Assembly: GCA_910587595.1 (NCBI GenBank) | Contig: CAJULQ010000005.1 | Span: 96,527-160,526 of the forward strand | Origin: an uncultured Christensenellaceae bacterium | GTDB taxonomy: Bacteria > Bacillota > Clostridia > Christensenellales > Pumilibacteraceae | DNA: 64,000 nucleotides | Reading direction: 5' to 3' | Shown here: positions 32,563 through 41,910 of the stretch, in pieces | How the letters are laid out: each line of letters begins with the position of its first letter | How positions within the stretch are numbered: the first letter of the stretch is position 1 | Notes under the pieces: generated by a model | What the model was told of the DNA's origin: nothing | Databases searched by the model: none | The model's input: the letters and a program-made list of their open reading frames with translations, nothing else | Program-made: the position numbers and the translations under genes

Positions 32563-34245
32563 ATGGCTACCAAACAAACGACCGGCAAAGCGGCGAAAAC
32601 CGCGCAAGAGAAAAAGACGACACCCGTAGCGGCGCCCAAAGCGACCGTAAAGCCTGCGGCGGAAAAGAAAGCGCCCGCGCCCAAGGCAACGCAAACGCCC
32701 GTAGCGGCGCCCAAAGCGACCGAAAAACCCGCGGCGGAAAAGAAAGCGCCCGCGCCCAAAACGGCCAATGCGCCCGTTGCGGAAAAGAAAGCGGCGCCCG
32801 ATAAAAAACCGCAAAACAAAAAGGTTTTGTTCGTGTGCAGCGAGGCCTTCCCGTTCGCCGGCACGGGCGGATTGGGCGAAGTGATGGGCAGTTTGCCGCG
32901 CGCGATCAACGAGCAAAAAGCGGGGTATGAGGCGCGTATCATTTTGCCGCTTTATGAGGGATTCCCGCAGAGCGAGCGCAGTAAATTGCAGTTTATCTGC
33001 CACATCAACGTGCCGCTCGCGTGGCGCAATCAGTATTGCGGTTTGTTCAAGCTGGATCACAACGGCACGGTATATTACTTTGTGGACAACGAATATTATT
33101 TCAAACGTCCCAATCTGTACGGCTATTACGACGACGGCGAACGCTTTGCGTTTTTGAGCCGCGCGGTGGCGGAGTTGTTGCCGCACCTCGATTTCAAGCC
33201 GGATATTTTGCACTGTCACGATTGGCAAACGGCGCTCGTGCCCATTTATTACAAGCTGTTTTATATGTATCGCGAGGGATACGGCGGCATCAAAACCATC
33301 TTTACCATTCACAACATCGAATACCAAGGCAAATACAGCCGCAGTATCATAGAGGACGTGTTCGGCATACCCGACAACCAGTATATGAGCATAGAGCACC
33401 GCGGCTGCATCAACCTTATGAAAGGCGCCATCGATTATTCGGACGCCATCAGCACGGTAAGCCCCACGTATGCGCGCGAGATCATGGATCCGTTCTATGC
33501 GCACGGGTTGGAGAACGTGCTTTTGAAGAACAGCCACAAATTGCGCGGCATTCTCAACGGTATCGACGTAGACACGTATAACCCGCGCACCCAACCGGCG
33601 CTGTTTGCCAACTTCGACGAAAACGACTTGGCGGGCAAAGCGCGCGGCAAAGAAGAATTGCAAAAAATGCTCAGTTTGCCCGTGTCGCCCGACACGCCCA
33701 TCATTGCCATTATTTCGCGGCTCGTAGGGCATAAGGGATTGGATCTGGTGCGCATGAGCATGAACGATCTTCTCAAACGCAACGTGCAAGTGGTGTTGCT
33801 CGGTAAGGGCGACCCCGACTACGAGAACTATTTCGCGCACGTGCAAAAGATGTACGAGCGCAAGTTCAGCGCGGTCATCGCGTTTAATAAAGACCTTTCG
33901 CACAAGATCTATGCGGGCGCGGATATCTTCTTGATGCCCAGCAAGAGCGAGCCGTGCGGCCTCAGCCAGATGATGGCGTGTAGGTACGGCACCGTGCCCG
34001 TGGTGCGCGAAACGGGCGGCTTGGCCGACAGTATCGTGGATTGCTACAACGGCGATATAGGCAACGGGTTCCGTTTCTCGCGGTACGCCGCCGACGACAT
34101 GATGGGCGCGATCGACCGCGCCGTGGGGCTGTACACCGATTACAAAGACAAGTGGGCGGGGCTGAGAAAGCGCGCCATGACCACCGATTTCACGTGGCGG
34201 CAAAGCGCGGGCGAATACTTCAAATTTTATAACGAAGTTTTGTGA
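32563..34245 (+). CDS. glgA: Glycogen synthase GlgA with repetitive basic N-terminal tail
   Basis: A 560-residue GT5 glucosyltransferase that extends glycogen from ADP-glucose. The first ~85 residues are a low-complexity Ala/Lys/Pro tail with a 25-residue direct repeat (75-bp units starting at 32623 and 32698). The enzyme proper starts at KVLFVCSEAFPF. The substrate loop reads GTGGLGE (residues 100-106) where the common form is KTGGLGD, so the ADP-glucose-contacting Lys and the Asp are replaced. The C-terminal motif DIFLMPSKSEPCGLSQM is intact. Confidence 0.95.
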   Translation: MATKQTTGKAAKTAQEKKTTPVAAPKATVKPAAEKKAPAPKATQTPVAAPKATEKPAAEKKAPAPKTANAPVAEKKAAPDKKPQNKKVLFVCSEAFPFAGTGGLGEVMGSLPRAINEQKAGYEARIILPLYEGFPQSERSKLQFICHINVPLAWRNQYCGLFKLDHNGTVYYFVDNEYYFKRPNLYGYYDDGERFAFLSRAVAELLPHLDFKPDILHCHDWQTALVPIYYKLFYMYREGYGGIKTIFTIHNIEYQGKYSRSIIEDVFGIPDNQYMSIEHRGCINLMKGAIDYSDAISTVSPTYAREIMDPFYAHGLENVLLKNSHKLRGILNGIDVDTYNPRTQPALFANFDENDLAGKARGKEELQKMLSLPVSPDTPIIAIISRLVGHKGLDLVRMSMNDLLKRNVQVVLLGKGDPDYENYFAHVQKMYERKFSAVIAFNKDLSHKIYAGADIFLMPSKSEPCGLSQMMACRYGTVPVVRETGGLADSIVDCYNGDIGNGFRFSRYAADDMMGAIDRAVGLYTDYKDKWAGLRKRAMTTDFTWRQSAGEYFKFYNEVL

Positions 34246-34259
34246 CCGAAACGGTTATG

Positions 34260-34299
34260 CGAAACAGACGGGCGTACGCCGAATATCCCGTCTGTTTCG
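34260..34299 (+). terminator. Hairpin after glgA, probable terminator
   Basis: CGAAACAGACGGG pairs with CCCGTCTGTTTCG around a 14-base loop. The T-tract is weak, so readthrough is possible. Confidence 0.55.
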
Positions 34300-34331
34300 T
34301 CAAAATCCGCCAAACGGCACGCGCTTTTTTG

Positions 34332-34359
34332 TTGCGCTTTTTCGCTAAAGTTGTATAAT
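34332..34359 (+). promoter_or_regulatory. Possible promoter of glgP
   Basis: TTGCGC (34332-34337), 16-base spacer, TATAAT (34354-34359). Confidence 0.5.
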
Positions 34360-34411
34360 AGATAGCGAGGTGTATATTTTCCTCGCAAACATTGCTACTA
34401 TGGAGGCATGC

Positions 34412-36844
34412 ATGACGATCGCTAACGATGAAATGCTCGAACTTATCTCGGACAAACTGAACAAATATTTTGCGGCTACCGTAAAGACCGCCACCGAAGA
34501 ACAAGTGTACAAAGCGTTGGCTTTGGTGTTGCGCGATAAACTGTTAAAGAAAAAACAAGCCAATAACCAACGGATCGTACAAGGAAAATACAAACGCGTT
34601 TACTACCTTTGCATGGAATTTTTGTTGGGAAGGAGTTTGCGCAACAATCTTTATAACTTGGGTTTGGAAGATTGCGCCCGCGCGGCGTTGCGCTCTATGG
34701 GGCACAACTTAGACAAACTGTATGAATTGGAGGCCGACGCAGGCCTCGGCAACGGCGGCTTGGGGCGTTTGGCGGCTTGCTTTATGGACAGCTTGGCCAC
34801 GCTCAACTATCCCGCCATGGGATTTTCCATTCGCTACGAATACGGCTTGTTCCGCCAAAAGATCGTGGAAAACCAACAAGTGGAATTGCCCGATCTGTGG
34901 CTAAATAGCGGCGAAGTGTGGCAGATGCCGCGCTCGGACAAAAACTTCGAGATCAAACTAAACGGCACGGTCAAAGAAATCTGGGAGGACGGCAAGTGCC
35001 GCATTTTGCACGAGGGCGCCGACGTGATCGAGGCGTTGCCGTACGACGTAATGATATCGGGCGGCGACAGCGACGGCGTGAGCGTGTTGCGGTTGTGGCA
35101 TGCGTCGGGCAAACATGATTTCGATATGAAGTCGTTTGCGCAAGGCGACTACAACGCGGCCATGCGCACCAACTACGAGGCCGAACTGATCAACAAAGTG
35201 CTGTATCCCAGCGACGACCACGAGCAAGGCAAAACGTTGCGGCTCAGTCAGCAGTATTTTATGGTGTCGGCCAGCTTGCAAAGCATTATAAAAGACCATT
35301 TGAAAAACAACCCCGATCTCAACAATTTGCCCGATCTGGCGGCTATTCACATCAACGATACGCACCCCGCTTTGGCGGTGCCCGAACTGATGCGGTTGCT
35401 TGTGGACGAATTTGGCTACGATTGGGACACGGCGTGGGACATTACCACGCGCACCATTGCATATACCAACCACACGGTGATGGCCGAGGCTTTGGAAAAG
35501 TGGAGCGAACCGCTGTTTAGGATCTTGTTGCCGCGCATCTACATGATCATCAAAGAGATCGACAGAAGATTTTGCACGTGGGCGATGGCGCAATGCAACG
35601 ATTTCGAAAAAGTGAACCGCATGGCCGTTTTGGGCGGCGGCATGGTGCGCATGGCCAACTTGGCGGTGATCGGGTCGCATGCCGTGAACGGCGTGAGCGC
35701 CTTGCACAGCGACATCATCAAAGAGAGCGTGTTCCACGATTTCTATACGCTGATGCCGTATAAATTCCAAAACGTTACCAACGGTATCGCGCACAGAAGA
35801 TGGCTGTCGCAAAGCAATGCGGGGCTGAAAGGGCTTGTTACCGACTTGGTGGGCGACGGCATAGACAAAGACGCATCTAAGTTAGAGGGGCTTCTTAAAT
35901 ACCAAAACGACAAGCGGGTGCTCGAAGAGCTGGGCAAAATAAAGTACGGTTGCAAGGTGGATTTTGCCAAGTACATCAAAGATACGTCCGGTTTTGTGCT
36001 CGATCCGAACACGCGTATCGACACCCAGATCAAACGGTTGCACGAATACAAGCGTCAGCTGTTGAACGTGTTAAAGATCATATCGCAATATCTCGATCTG
36101 TTGGATCAACCCGACAAAGAAGTGTCGCCGCAAACGTTTGTGTTCGGCGCCAAGGCGGCGGGCGGCTATTATCACGCCAAACGCATTATTTGCCTTATCA
36201 ACTGTCTAAGCGCGGAGATCCAAAAAAATCCCAAGATTAAGCAAAAATTAGACGTTTTGTTTGTGGAGAACTACAACGTAACGCGCGCCGAGCGGCTTAT
36301 TCCCGCCAGCGAGGTGAGCGAGCAGATCTCTTTGGCGGGCAAAGAGGCGAGCGGCACGTCTAACATGAAGTTCATGCTAAACGGCGCTGTAACGCTGGGC
36401 ACGTTAGACGGCGCCAACGTGGAGATCCGCGAGTGCGTGGGCGACGACAATATTTTCATTTTCGGACTGCGCGCCGAACAAGTGGAAAAAATGTGGGGCA
36501 ACTATTTTCCGAGCAATCTGTATACGGGCAATCATGAGATCCGCCGTATCGTGGACAGACTGCGCGTGGGCTTTAACGGCGAAAGTTTTGCCGATATTGC
36601 CAACTATCTCATTTTGGGCAGCAACAACATTGCCGATCCGTATATGTGTTTGGCGGATTTCGGCGACTACATGCGCGCGGCGCACGACGTAGACGAGGCG
36701 TATAAAGACAAATTGCGTTGGAACAAAATGGCGCTTGTCAACATTGCCAAGGCGGGCGTGTTTGCCTCCGATCGCAGTATAGAAGACTACGCAAAAAATA
36801 TTTGGCAGCTCCGCAAGGTGAAAAAGGCGAAAGCGGCTAAATAG
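34412..36844 (+). CDS. glgP: Glycogen phosphorylase GlgP
   Basis: An 810-residue GT35 phosphorylase. ADAGLGNGGLGRLAACFMDS and the pyridoxal-phosphate signature EASGTSNMKFMLNGAVTLGTLDGANVEI (written in part) are unmistakable. It releases glucose-1-phosphate from glycogen ends. The ATG at 34412 is favoured by GGAGG five bases upstream; in-frame starts at 34400 (ATG) and 34370 (GTG) are less well placed. It sits after the glg synthesis operon with its own probable promoter. Confidence 0.95.
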   Translation: MTIANDEMLELISDKLNKYFAATVKTATEEQVYKALALVLRDKLLKKKQANNQRIVQGKYKRVYYLCMEFLLGRSLRNNLYNLGLEDCARAALRSMGHNLDKLYELEADAGLGNGGLGRLAACFMDSLATLNYPAMGFSIRYEYGLFRQKIVENQQVELPDLWLNSGEVWQMPRSDKNFEIKLNGTVKEIWEDGKCRILHEGADVIEALPYDVMISGGDSDGVSVLRLWHASGKHDFDMKSFAQGDYNAAMRTNYEAELINKVLYPSDDHEQGKTLRLSQQYFMVSASLQSIIKDHLKNNPDLNNLPDLAAIHINDTHPALAVPELMRLLVDEFGYDWDTAWDITTRTIAYTNHTVMAEALEKWSEPLFRILLPRIYMIIKEIDRRFCTWAMAQCNDFEKVNRMAVLGGGMVRMANLAVIGSHAVNGVSALHSDIIKESVFHDFYTLMPYKFQNVTNGIAHRRWLSQSNAGLKGLVTDLVGDGIDKDASKLEGLLKYQNDKRVLEELGKIKYGCKVDFAKYIKDTSGFVLDPNTRIDTQIKRLHEYKRQLLNVLKIISQYLDLLDQPDKEVSPQTFVFGAKAAGGYYHAKRIICLINCLSAEIQKNPKIKQKLDVLFVENYNVTRAERLIPASEVSEQISLAGKEASGTSNMKFMLNGAVTLGTLDGANVEIRECVGDDNIFIFGLRAEQVEKMWGNYFPSNLYTGNHEIRRIVDRLRVGFNGESFADIANYLILGSNNIADPYMCLADFGDYMRAAHDVDEAYKDKLRWNKMALVNIAKAGVFASDRSIEDYAKNIWQLRKVKKAKAAK

Positions 36845-36925
36845 CCGTGCCGCCCTTATAAACAAATCTACATTTTGCCATTATGGCGCATATACAAAAA
36901 GTACTACGGAAAAAGGAGTAAACAT

Positions 36926-38803
36926 ATGAACGAACAAGTCAAATTTTTTCCGAACGATCCCGCTTGCAAGCAGCCGTCGGGCGCGGTGGCGGTAGGAACG
37001 CCCATACGGTTGCGCATCAAGTTCAACCGTCCCAGCAACCCCAGCGAGGTGTTTTTGGTGCTTACCAAAGACGGCGAGAGCGAAGTGTATTATCCCATGC
37101 AGTTTGTTTCGGTGGAACCGGACACCATGATGGAATACACGGCGGAAGTATCGGTGACGTCGCGCGGGTTGTATTTTTACCACTTTATCGTGAACACCGA
37201 AGATAAGCAATATCGTATCGGTTGCGGCGACGATCTGCACGCCATGCTGGGCAAAGGCCACGATTGGCAACTCACGGTGTATGAAAAAGTGTATAACGCG
37301 CCGCAGTTTCTAAAGGGCGGTCTTATCTATCAGATCATGCCCGACCGCTTTTTCGACGGCGGCGCCCGCAAGAAAACCAAGGCATATGCCCGCTACCGCG
37401 ACGATTGGTACGGCTTGCCCGAATATTTGCCGGACGCCGATGGCAAGATCCGCAACGAGGACTTTTTCGGCGGCAACTTGCGCGGTGTTATCAAAAAGCT
37501 CGGATATCTCAAGGGGTTGGGCGTAACGTGCATTTATCTCAATCCTATCTTCGAGGCGCACAGCAACCACAAATACGACACGGGCAACTACCGCAAAATA
37601 GATCCCGATTTCGGTACGGCGGACGAACTGAAAGAACTCATCAAAAAAGCAGACAAAAAGGGCATCAAGATCGTGTTGGACGGCGTGTTTTCGCACACGG
37701 GCGACGACAGCATTTATTTCAATAAATACGGCACGTACGACAGCGTGGGCGCCTATCAGTCGGTGCACAGTCCGTACTACCGTTGGTATACGTTCGGCAA
37801 CTATCCCGATACGTACGACTGTTGGTGGAACATCGACATCTTGCCGCAAGTGCGCGAGTGCGATCCCGCGTTCAGCGAGTATATTTGCGGCGAGGACGGC
37901 ATTATTCGTTATTGGACGGAAATGGGCATAGGCGGGTGGCGCTTAGATGTGGCCGACGAACTGCCCGACGGCTTTTTGGACAGAGCGGTGCACGCGGCCA
38001 AGGCGGTCAATCCCGACTGCTTGGTGCTCGGCGAGGTGTGGGAAGACGCCAGCAACAAAGTGGCCTATTCGCAACGGCGGCGGTATCTCAACGGCGGACA
38101 GTTAGACAGCGTGACCAACTATCCGTTCAAAGAAGATATTCTGCATTTTGTGCGCACCGCCGATGCCGTGCAACTGAACAATACCGTGCAAGTCATTTTG
38201 AACAACTATCCCAAGTTCGTGGTGGATAATCTCATGAACTTATTAGACACGCACGACACCGCCCGCCTTATCAGCGTGTTGGGCGACAGCGGCGACACGT
38301 CCACGCGCGAAAAGCGCGCCGTGGCTAAGATCTCGGACGGCGAGCACACCCAAAAATTGGTGAAGATTGCGGCAACGTTGCAGTACACGTTGCCCGGCGT
38401 GCCTTGTTTGTATTACGGCGACGAAGCGGGGTTGGAGGGATTCGAAGATCCGTTTAACCGCAGATGTTATCCGTGGAAGCAAGAAAACAAAAACTACTTG
38501 CGTTTATACAAAAAATTAGGCAAAATGCGCGCCGAGCAAAAGGGCGTGCTATGTGAGGGCGCGTATGCACTCGTAACGGCGGACAACGGCGTGTATGCCT
38601 TTACGCGCACGGCCGACAACGGCGAACAACTCGTCGTGATAGCCAACCGCGGCACAAAGCCGTATGCGTACGACACGCACGGCGAAAGCTACACCGACGT
38701 TACCACGCTCAAGCCGTTTGACGGCGTTGTCGCTCCCTTAGACGCCGTGGTGATCAAAAAGACCAAGGATGTGGTGTTCCCCGTCAAGAAAGAAAAAAAA
38801 TAA
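36926..38803 (+). CDS. GH13 alpha-glycosidase (neopullulanase/maltogenic amylase-like)
   Basis: A 625-residue intracellular GH13 enzyme. An N-terminal beta-sandwich (about 1-120) precedes the TIM barrel beginning GGLIYQIMPDRFFDGG. Catalytic residues are D341 (GWRLDVAD), E370 (LGEVWED) and D444 (LLDTHDTARL). With no signal peptide and its place after glgP, it probably trims glycogen-derived dextrins. AAAAGGAG precedes the ATG. Exact specificity (pullulan, cyclodextrin, maltodextrin) cannot be read. Confidence 0.92.
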   Translation: MNEQVKFFPNDPACKQPSGAVAVGTPIRLRIKFNRPSNPSEVFLVLTKDGESEVYYPMQFVSVEPDTMMEYTAEVSVTSRGLYFYHFIVNTEDKQYRIGCGDDLHAMLGKGHDWQLTVYEKVYNAPQFLKGGLIYQIMPDRFFDGGARKKTKAYARYRDDWYGLPEYLPDADGKIRNEDFFGGNLRGVIKKLGYLKGLGVTCIYLNPIFEAHSNHKYDTGNYRKIDPDFGTADELKELIKKADKKGIKIVLDGVFSHTGDDSIYFNKYGTYDSVGAYQSVHSPYYRWYTFGNYPDTYDCWWNIDILPQVRECDPAFSEYICGEDGIIRYWTEMGIGGWRLDVADELPDGFLDRAVHAAKAVNPDCLVLGEVWEDASNKVAYSQRRRYLNGGQLDSVTNYPFKEDILHFVRTADAVQLNNTVQVILNNYPKFVVDNLMNLLDTHDTARLISVLGDSGDTSTREKRAVAKISDGEHTQKLVKIAATLQYTLPGVPCLYYGDEAGLEGFEDPFNRRCYPWKQENKNYLRLYKKLGKMRAEQKGVLCEGAYALVTADNGVYAFTRTADNGEQLVVIANRGTKPYAYDTHGESYTDVTTLKPFDGVVAPLDAVVIKKTKDVVFPVKKEKK

Positions 38804-38817
38804 GCGAACGAAACGGT

Positions 38818-38845
38818 AAACCGCGCCCGTACGGGTGCGGTTTTT
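38818..38845 (+). terminator. Intrinsic terminator after the GH13 gene
   Basis: AAACCGC-GCCCGTACGGGT-GCGGTTT stem-loop followed by a T-run; the inner CCCGTACGGG is itself palindromic. Confidence 0.85.
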
Positions 38846-38847
38846 GC

Positions 38848-38876
38848 TTGCGATAAACGCATAATTGTAGTATACT
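38848..38876 (+). promoter_or_regulatory. Promoter of the malic enzyme gene
   Basis: TTGCGA (38848-38853), 17-base spacer, TATACT (38871-38876). Confidence 0.65.
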
Positions 38877-38909
38877 GAACATATAAACATATGCTAAAGT
38901 GAGGACAGT

Positions 38910-40085
38910 ATGAATTACAGAGAACAGTCGCTGAAAAAACATGCCGAATGGAAAGGCAAAATAGAGATCGTTGCGCGCGTGCCGGTGGACTCGCGGGACA
39001 ACCTGTCGGTGGCCTACACGCCGGGGGTGGCCGAACCGTGCTTGGCCATTCAAAAAGACGTGTCGCAAAGTTTCGAACTTACGCGGCGTTGGAACACCGT
39101 GCCCGTGATCACCGACGGTACCGCCGTGCTCGGGCTGGGGGATATCGGCCCCGAGGCGGGCATGCCCGTAATGGAGGGCAAGTGCGCGCTTTTCAAGGCG
39201 TTCGGCAACGTAGACGCCTACCCGCTTTGCATTCGCAGCAAAGATACCGAAGAGATCATCCGCACGATCAAACTACTGGCGGGGTCGTGGGGCGGCATTA
39301 ACTTGGAAGATATCGCCGCGCCGCGCTGTTTCGAGATAGAATCGCGGCTCAAGGCCGAATTGGATATTCCCGTATTTCACGACGACCAGCACGGCACCGC
39401 CATCGTGACGGCGGCGGCCCTTCTCAACGCGCTCAAGATCGTGGGCAAAGAGTTGGCCGAACTCAAAACGGTGATCAACGGCGCGGGGGCGGCGGGCATT
39501 GCCATTGCCAAATTCTTGCGCAAAATGGGCGTGCGCGATATCACCATGTGCGCCAGCCGCGGCATCATCTGCGAGGGGGATACAAGCATCAACCCCGCGC
39601 AACAAGAGATCGCCAAAGTCACCAATCGCCGTAAGCTTACGGGCAAATTGGCCGACGCCATGGCGGGCGCCGATCTATTCATCGGCGTGTCGGTGGCCGA
39701 TTGCGTAACGCAAGACATGGTGCGTTCCATGGCCGAGCGCCCCATATTGTTTACGTGCGCCAATCCCGTGCCCGAAATACACCCGCAAAAAGCGTTGGCC
39801 GCGGGCGCGGCGGTGGTGGGCACCGGTTCGAGCGAGTTTGCCAACCAGATCAACAACGTGTTGGTTTTCCCCGGGTTGTTCCGCGGCGCGTTGGACGCTT
39901 GCGCCACAACGATCAACGACGAAATGATGATCGCCGCCGCGCACGGCATCGCCTCTTGCGTGTCGGATAAAGAACTGCAACCCGATCATATCTTGCCGTA
40001 TGCTTACGATCAGCGCGCGCACGACGCCGTGGCAAAAGCCGTGGCGGAGGCCGCCCGCCGTACCGGCGTACAACGCCGCCGATAA
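38910..40085 (+). CDS. NAD(P)-dependent malic enzyme
   Basis: A 391-residue short bacterial malic enzyme. SVAYTPGVAEPCLAI holds the catalytic Tyr region; DIAAPRCFEIE and FHDDQHGTAIV carry the metal and substrate residues; INGAGAAGIAIAKFL is the nucleotide-binding loop. It oxidatively decarboxylates malate to pyruvate, linking the fumarase product to pyruvate. The length is typical of the small class without a fused phosphotransacetylase domain. AGTGAGGAC lies before the ATG. Confidence 0.95.
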   Translation: MNYREQSLKKHAEWKGKIEIVARVPVDSRDNLSVAYTPGVAEPCLAIQKDVSQSFELTRRWNTVPVITDGTAVLGLGDIGPEAGMPVMEGKCALFKAFGNVDAYPLCIRSKDTEEIIRTIKLLAGSWGGINLEDIAAPRCFEIESRLKAELDIPVFHDDQHGTAIVTAAALLNALKIVGKELAELKTVINGAGAAGIAIAKFLRKMGVRDITMCASRGIICEGDTSINPAQQEIAKVTNRRKLTGKLADAMAGADLFIGVSVADCVTQDMVRSMAERPILFTCANPVPEIHPQKALAAGAAVVGTGSSEFANQINNVLVFPGLFRGALDACATTINDEMMIAAAHGIASCVSDKELQPDHILPYAYDQRAHDAVAKAVAEAARRTGVQRRR

Positions 40086-40170
40086 ACCAAATATTTTTAT
40101 ATGGCGAGCATGGCTTTTGATCGATAAAACGATTTGAACATGTATTGTCATGCAGTACATTAGGTTCATT

Positions 40171-41346
40171 ATGATTATAGAAATTGGTAATAACTTAAAA
40201 GGGAAGCCTACTTTAAAATGCGGTAACGGGCAATATCCGTGCATCATTTCCAGTTTTGGTATTTCCGATGCGTCTATGTCTTACGCTGAAGAGATTAAAA
40301 AGGCAAAAGCAGCATTGCAAGTAGGGGCAAATATTGTGAATGACAATTCCTTGGACGGCGACATTGATTACAACTATGAATGTTGTATAAAACAAACCGC
40401 AGCTGTTTTCGGGTTGGTTGCAATAAACGGTTTTGCGAACGATATACATGCGCATAAAGATATTCGACCGATTGAATTTATAAATCGCTTAAAAGGACAG
40501 ATGGAACTCGGTGCGGATATTATAACACTTCACGCAAGTATATGGGCGGGGGATTGGCAAGACTTACAATCGATGGATCGCATTATTCCATATACGAGTC
40601 GCGGTGGGGCGCTACTCATTAAATACATGCGCTATTCGGGACACCAAAATCCGTATTTTACTTATTTTGATAATATTTTGCAAGCCGCCAAAAAGTATAA
40701 TGTTACGTTAAGTCTTTGTGTTTCTTCTCGCGCGGCAAGCATAGAAGATTATTTATCGCACAATGAATTTTATTGGGTGGAAACGAAACGGGTAGGTGAA
40801 TTGGTAAAGCGTGCACAAACTGCGGGCGTGAATGTAGTAGTGGAAGGAATAGGACATTGCCCCCTACATTGTATTGCCGACTCGATTCGAAAAACAAAAG
40901 ATGTTTGTTATAATGCTCCTTATCGTGTTATGTCTGTTTGTACGGATATTGCGCTTGGTATGGATCATTTATCTTCTGCTATATCGGCGGCTACTGCGGT
41001 TGCAAGTGGTGCAGATATGGTTACTTGTATTACTCGTGCAGAGCATATCGGCTTACCTGATTTATCTGATATCACAGAAGCGGTTCGGTATACCAAGTTG
41101 GCAATTCATATAGGTTATAGCGCACGGACGGGTCATTTTGTTCGTGATATGGCTATGGCATTAGAGCGGAGAAAAAAAGGATGTGGCGGCGAAGTTAACC
41201 ATGCGATCGATAAAGTTGTTGCCAAGCGCGAGTTGTTGCGTCACAAGTTTCAAGTCGGGCAGAAAAAATGTACGATGTGCGGAGACAATTGTGCGTTAAA
41301 ATTGACCGATGAATTGATAGAGGGGAATGAATCAGATGGCAAGTAA
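40171..41346 (+). CDS. Divergent ThiC-like radical SAM protein in an AT-rich insert
   Basis: A 391-residue protein resembling phosphomethylpyrimidine synthase ThiC. It keeps TSRGGALLIKYM, the metal-site EGIGHCPLH (E225 to H233), TDIALGMDHLSSAI and AEHIGLPD. It ends with a cluster motif C367-x2-C370-x3-C374 (CTMCGDNC), whereas ThiC has CX2CX4C. The ThiC substrate loop DGLRPG is replaced by SSRAAS, and the protein is shorter. A new substrate is therefore likely; 5-hydroxybenzimidazole synthase-like chemistry is one known variant of the fold. Codons and bases are far more AT-rich than neighbours. Its end overlaps the next gene. An upstream ATG at 40150 is also in frame. Confidence 0.75.
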   Translation: MIIEIGNNLKGKPTLKCGNGQYPCIISSFGISDASMSYAEEIKKAKAALQVGANIVNDNSLDGDIDYNYECCIKQTAAVFGLVAINGFANDIHAHKDIRPIEFINRLKGQMELGADIITLHASIWAGDWQDLQSMDRIIPYTSRGGALLIKYMRYSGHQNPYFTYFDNILQAAKKYNVTLSLCVSSRAASIEDYLSHNEFYWVETKRVGELVKRAQTAGVNVVVEGIGHCPLHCIADSIRKTKDVCYNAPYRVMSVCTDIALGMDHLSSAISAATAVASGADMVTCITRAEHIGLPDLSDITEAVRYTKLAIHIGYSARTGHFVRDMAMALERRKKGCGGEVNHAIDKVVAKRELLRHKFQVGQKKCTMCGDNCALKLTDELIEGNESDGK

Positions 41347-41896
41347 TATCTTGGATGTGTTGACATTGTCTGTTACCCTTGTTGTATTATGTATCAACAT
41401 ATTTTTTTCCAAAAAGGAAAATACAAGACGTTTTTTGATTGAGAACGTGATACATCAAAGAAACGCCGATATGCTTGAATTGCGTAAACAAACAGCGCAG
41501 TTCAGTGTTTGGTCGGATCGTAAGATTGTTGAAAAAAATTTTGATAATAACGATTATTTGGAGCAACTCATTCATTGTTCGAAAATTCTTAATCATGTCT
41601 TGAAAAGAGAGTATAGAGAAGATAGAAAAGTACTTGCTATAAAAGATAGTATAGTTGTGAAAATCAAGGAATTTTGTGTTACGAACGATATAGGCTTATT
41701 GGATGAAATCGAAAGAATGAATTCGATATTCGGTAGGATTAGCGAATTGTATGTTTTTTGTGCTTGGCAATGCATTAAAATGCAAGGCACGGGTGAAAAC
41801 AAATTGGGTTCAGAAGATTTCAGTGAATTATTTATTAGATATCAAAATAGTTATTTGACCGCTGAGGATTTGGCATATATTGCTTCTATACATTGA
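41336..41896 (+). CDS. Membrane-anchored protein of unknown function
   Basis: A 186-residue protein with one N-terminal TM helix (about residues 5-24, LDVLTLSVTLVVLCINIFF). A mainly helical, charged cytoplasmic region follows. No family is recognised. It overlaps the ThiC-like gene by 11 bases and shares its AT-rich composition, so the two form one cassette. An ATG at 41327 is also in frame, but the GAGGGG is then only one base away; 41336 gives better spacing. Confidence 0.7.
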   Translation: MASNILDVLTLSVTLVVLCINIFFSKKENTRRFLIENVIHQRNADMLELRKQTAQFSVWSDRKIVEKNFDNNDYLEQLIHCSKILNHVLKREYREDRKVLAIKDSIVVKIKEFCVTNDIGLLDEIERMNSIFGRISELYVFCAWQCIKMQGTGENKLGSEDFSELFIRYQNSYLTAEDLAYIASIH

Positions 41897-41910
41897 GAGT
41901 ACAAAAGGTT

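Noticed and set aside
32623..32772. Direct repeats considered as a mobile-element scar
   Set aside because: The 75-bp units stay in frame and encode the GlgA tail; no inverted ends or transposase are present.
40086..40170. Thiamine (TPP) riboswitch before the ThiC-like gene
   Set aside because: The 85-base gap lacks the conserved CUGAGA and ACCUGAUC-type elements, and a possible weak promoter falls too close to the ATG.
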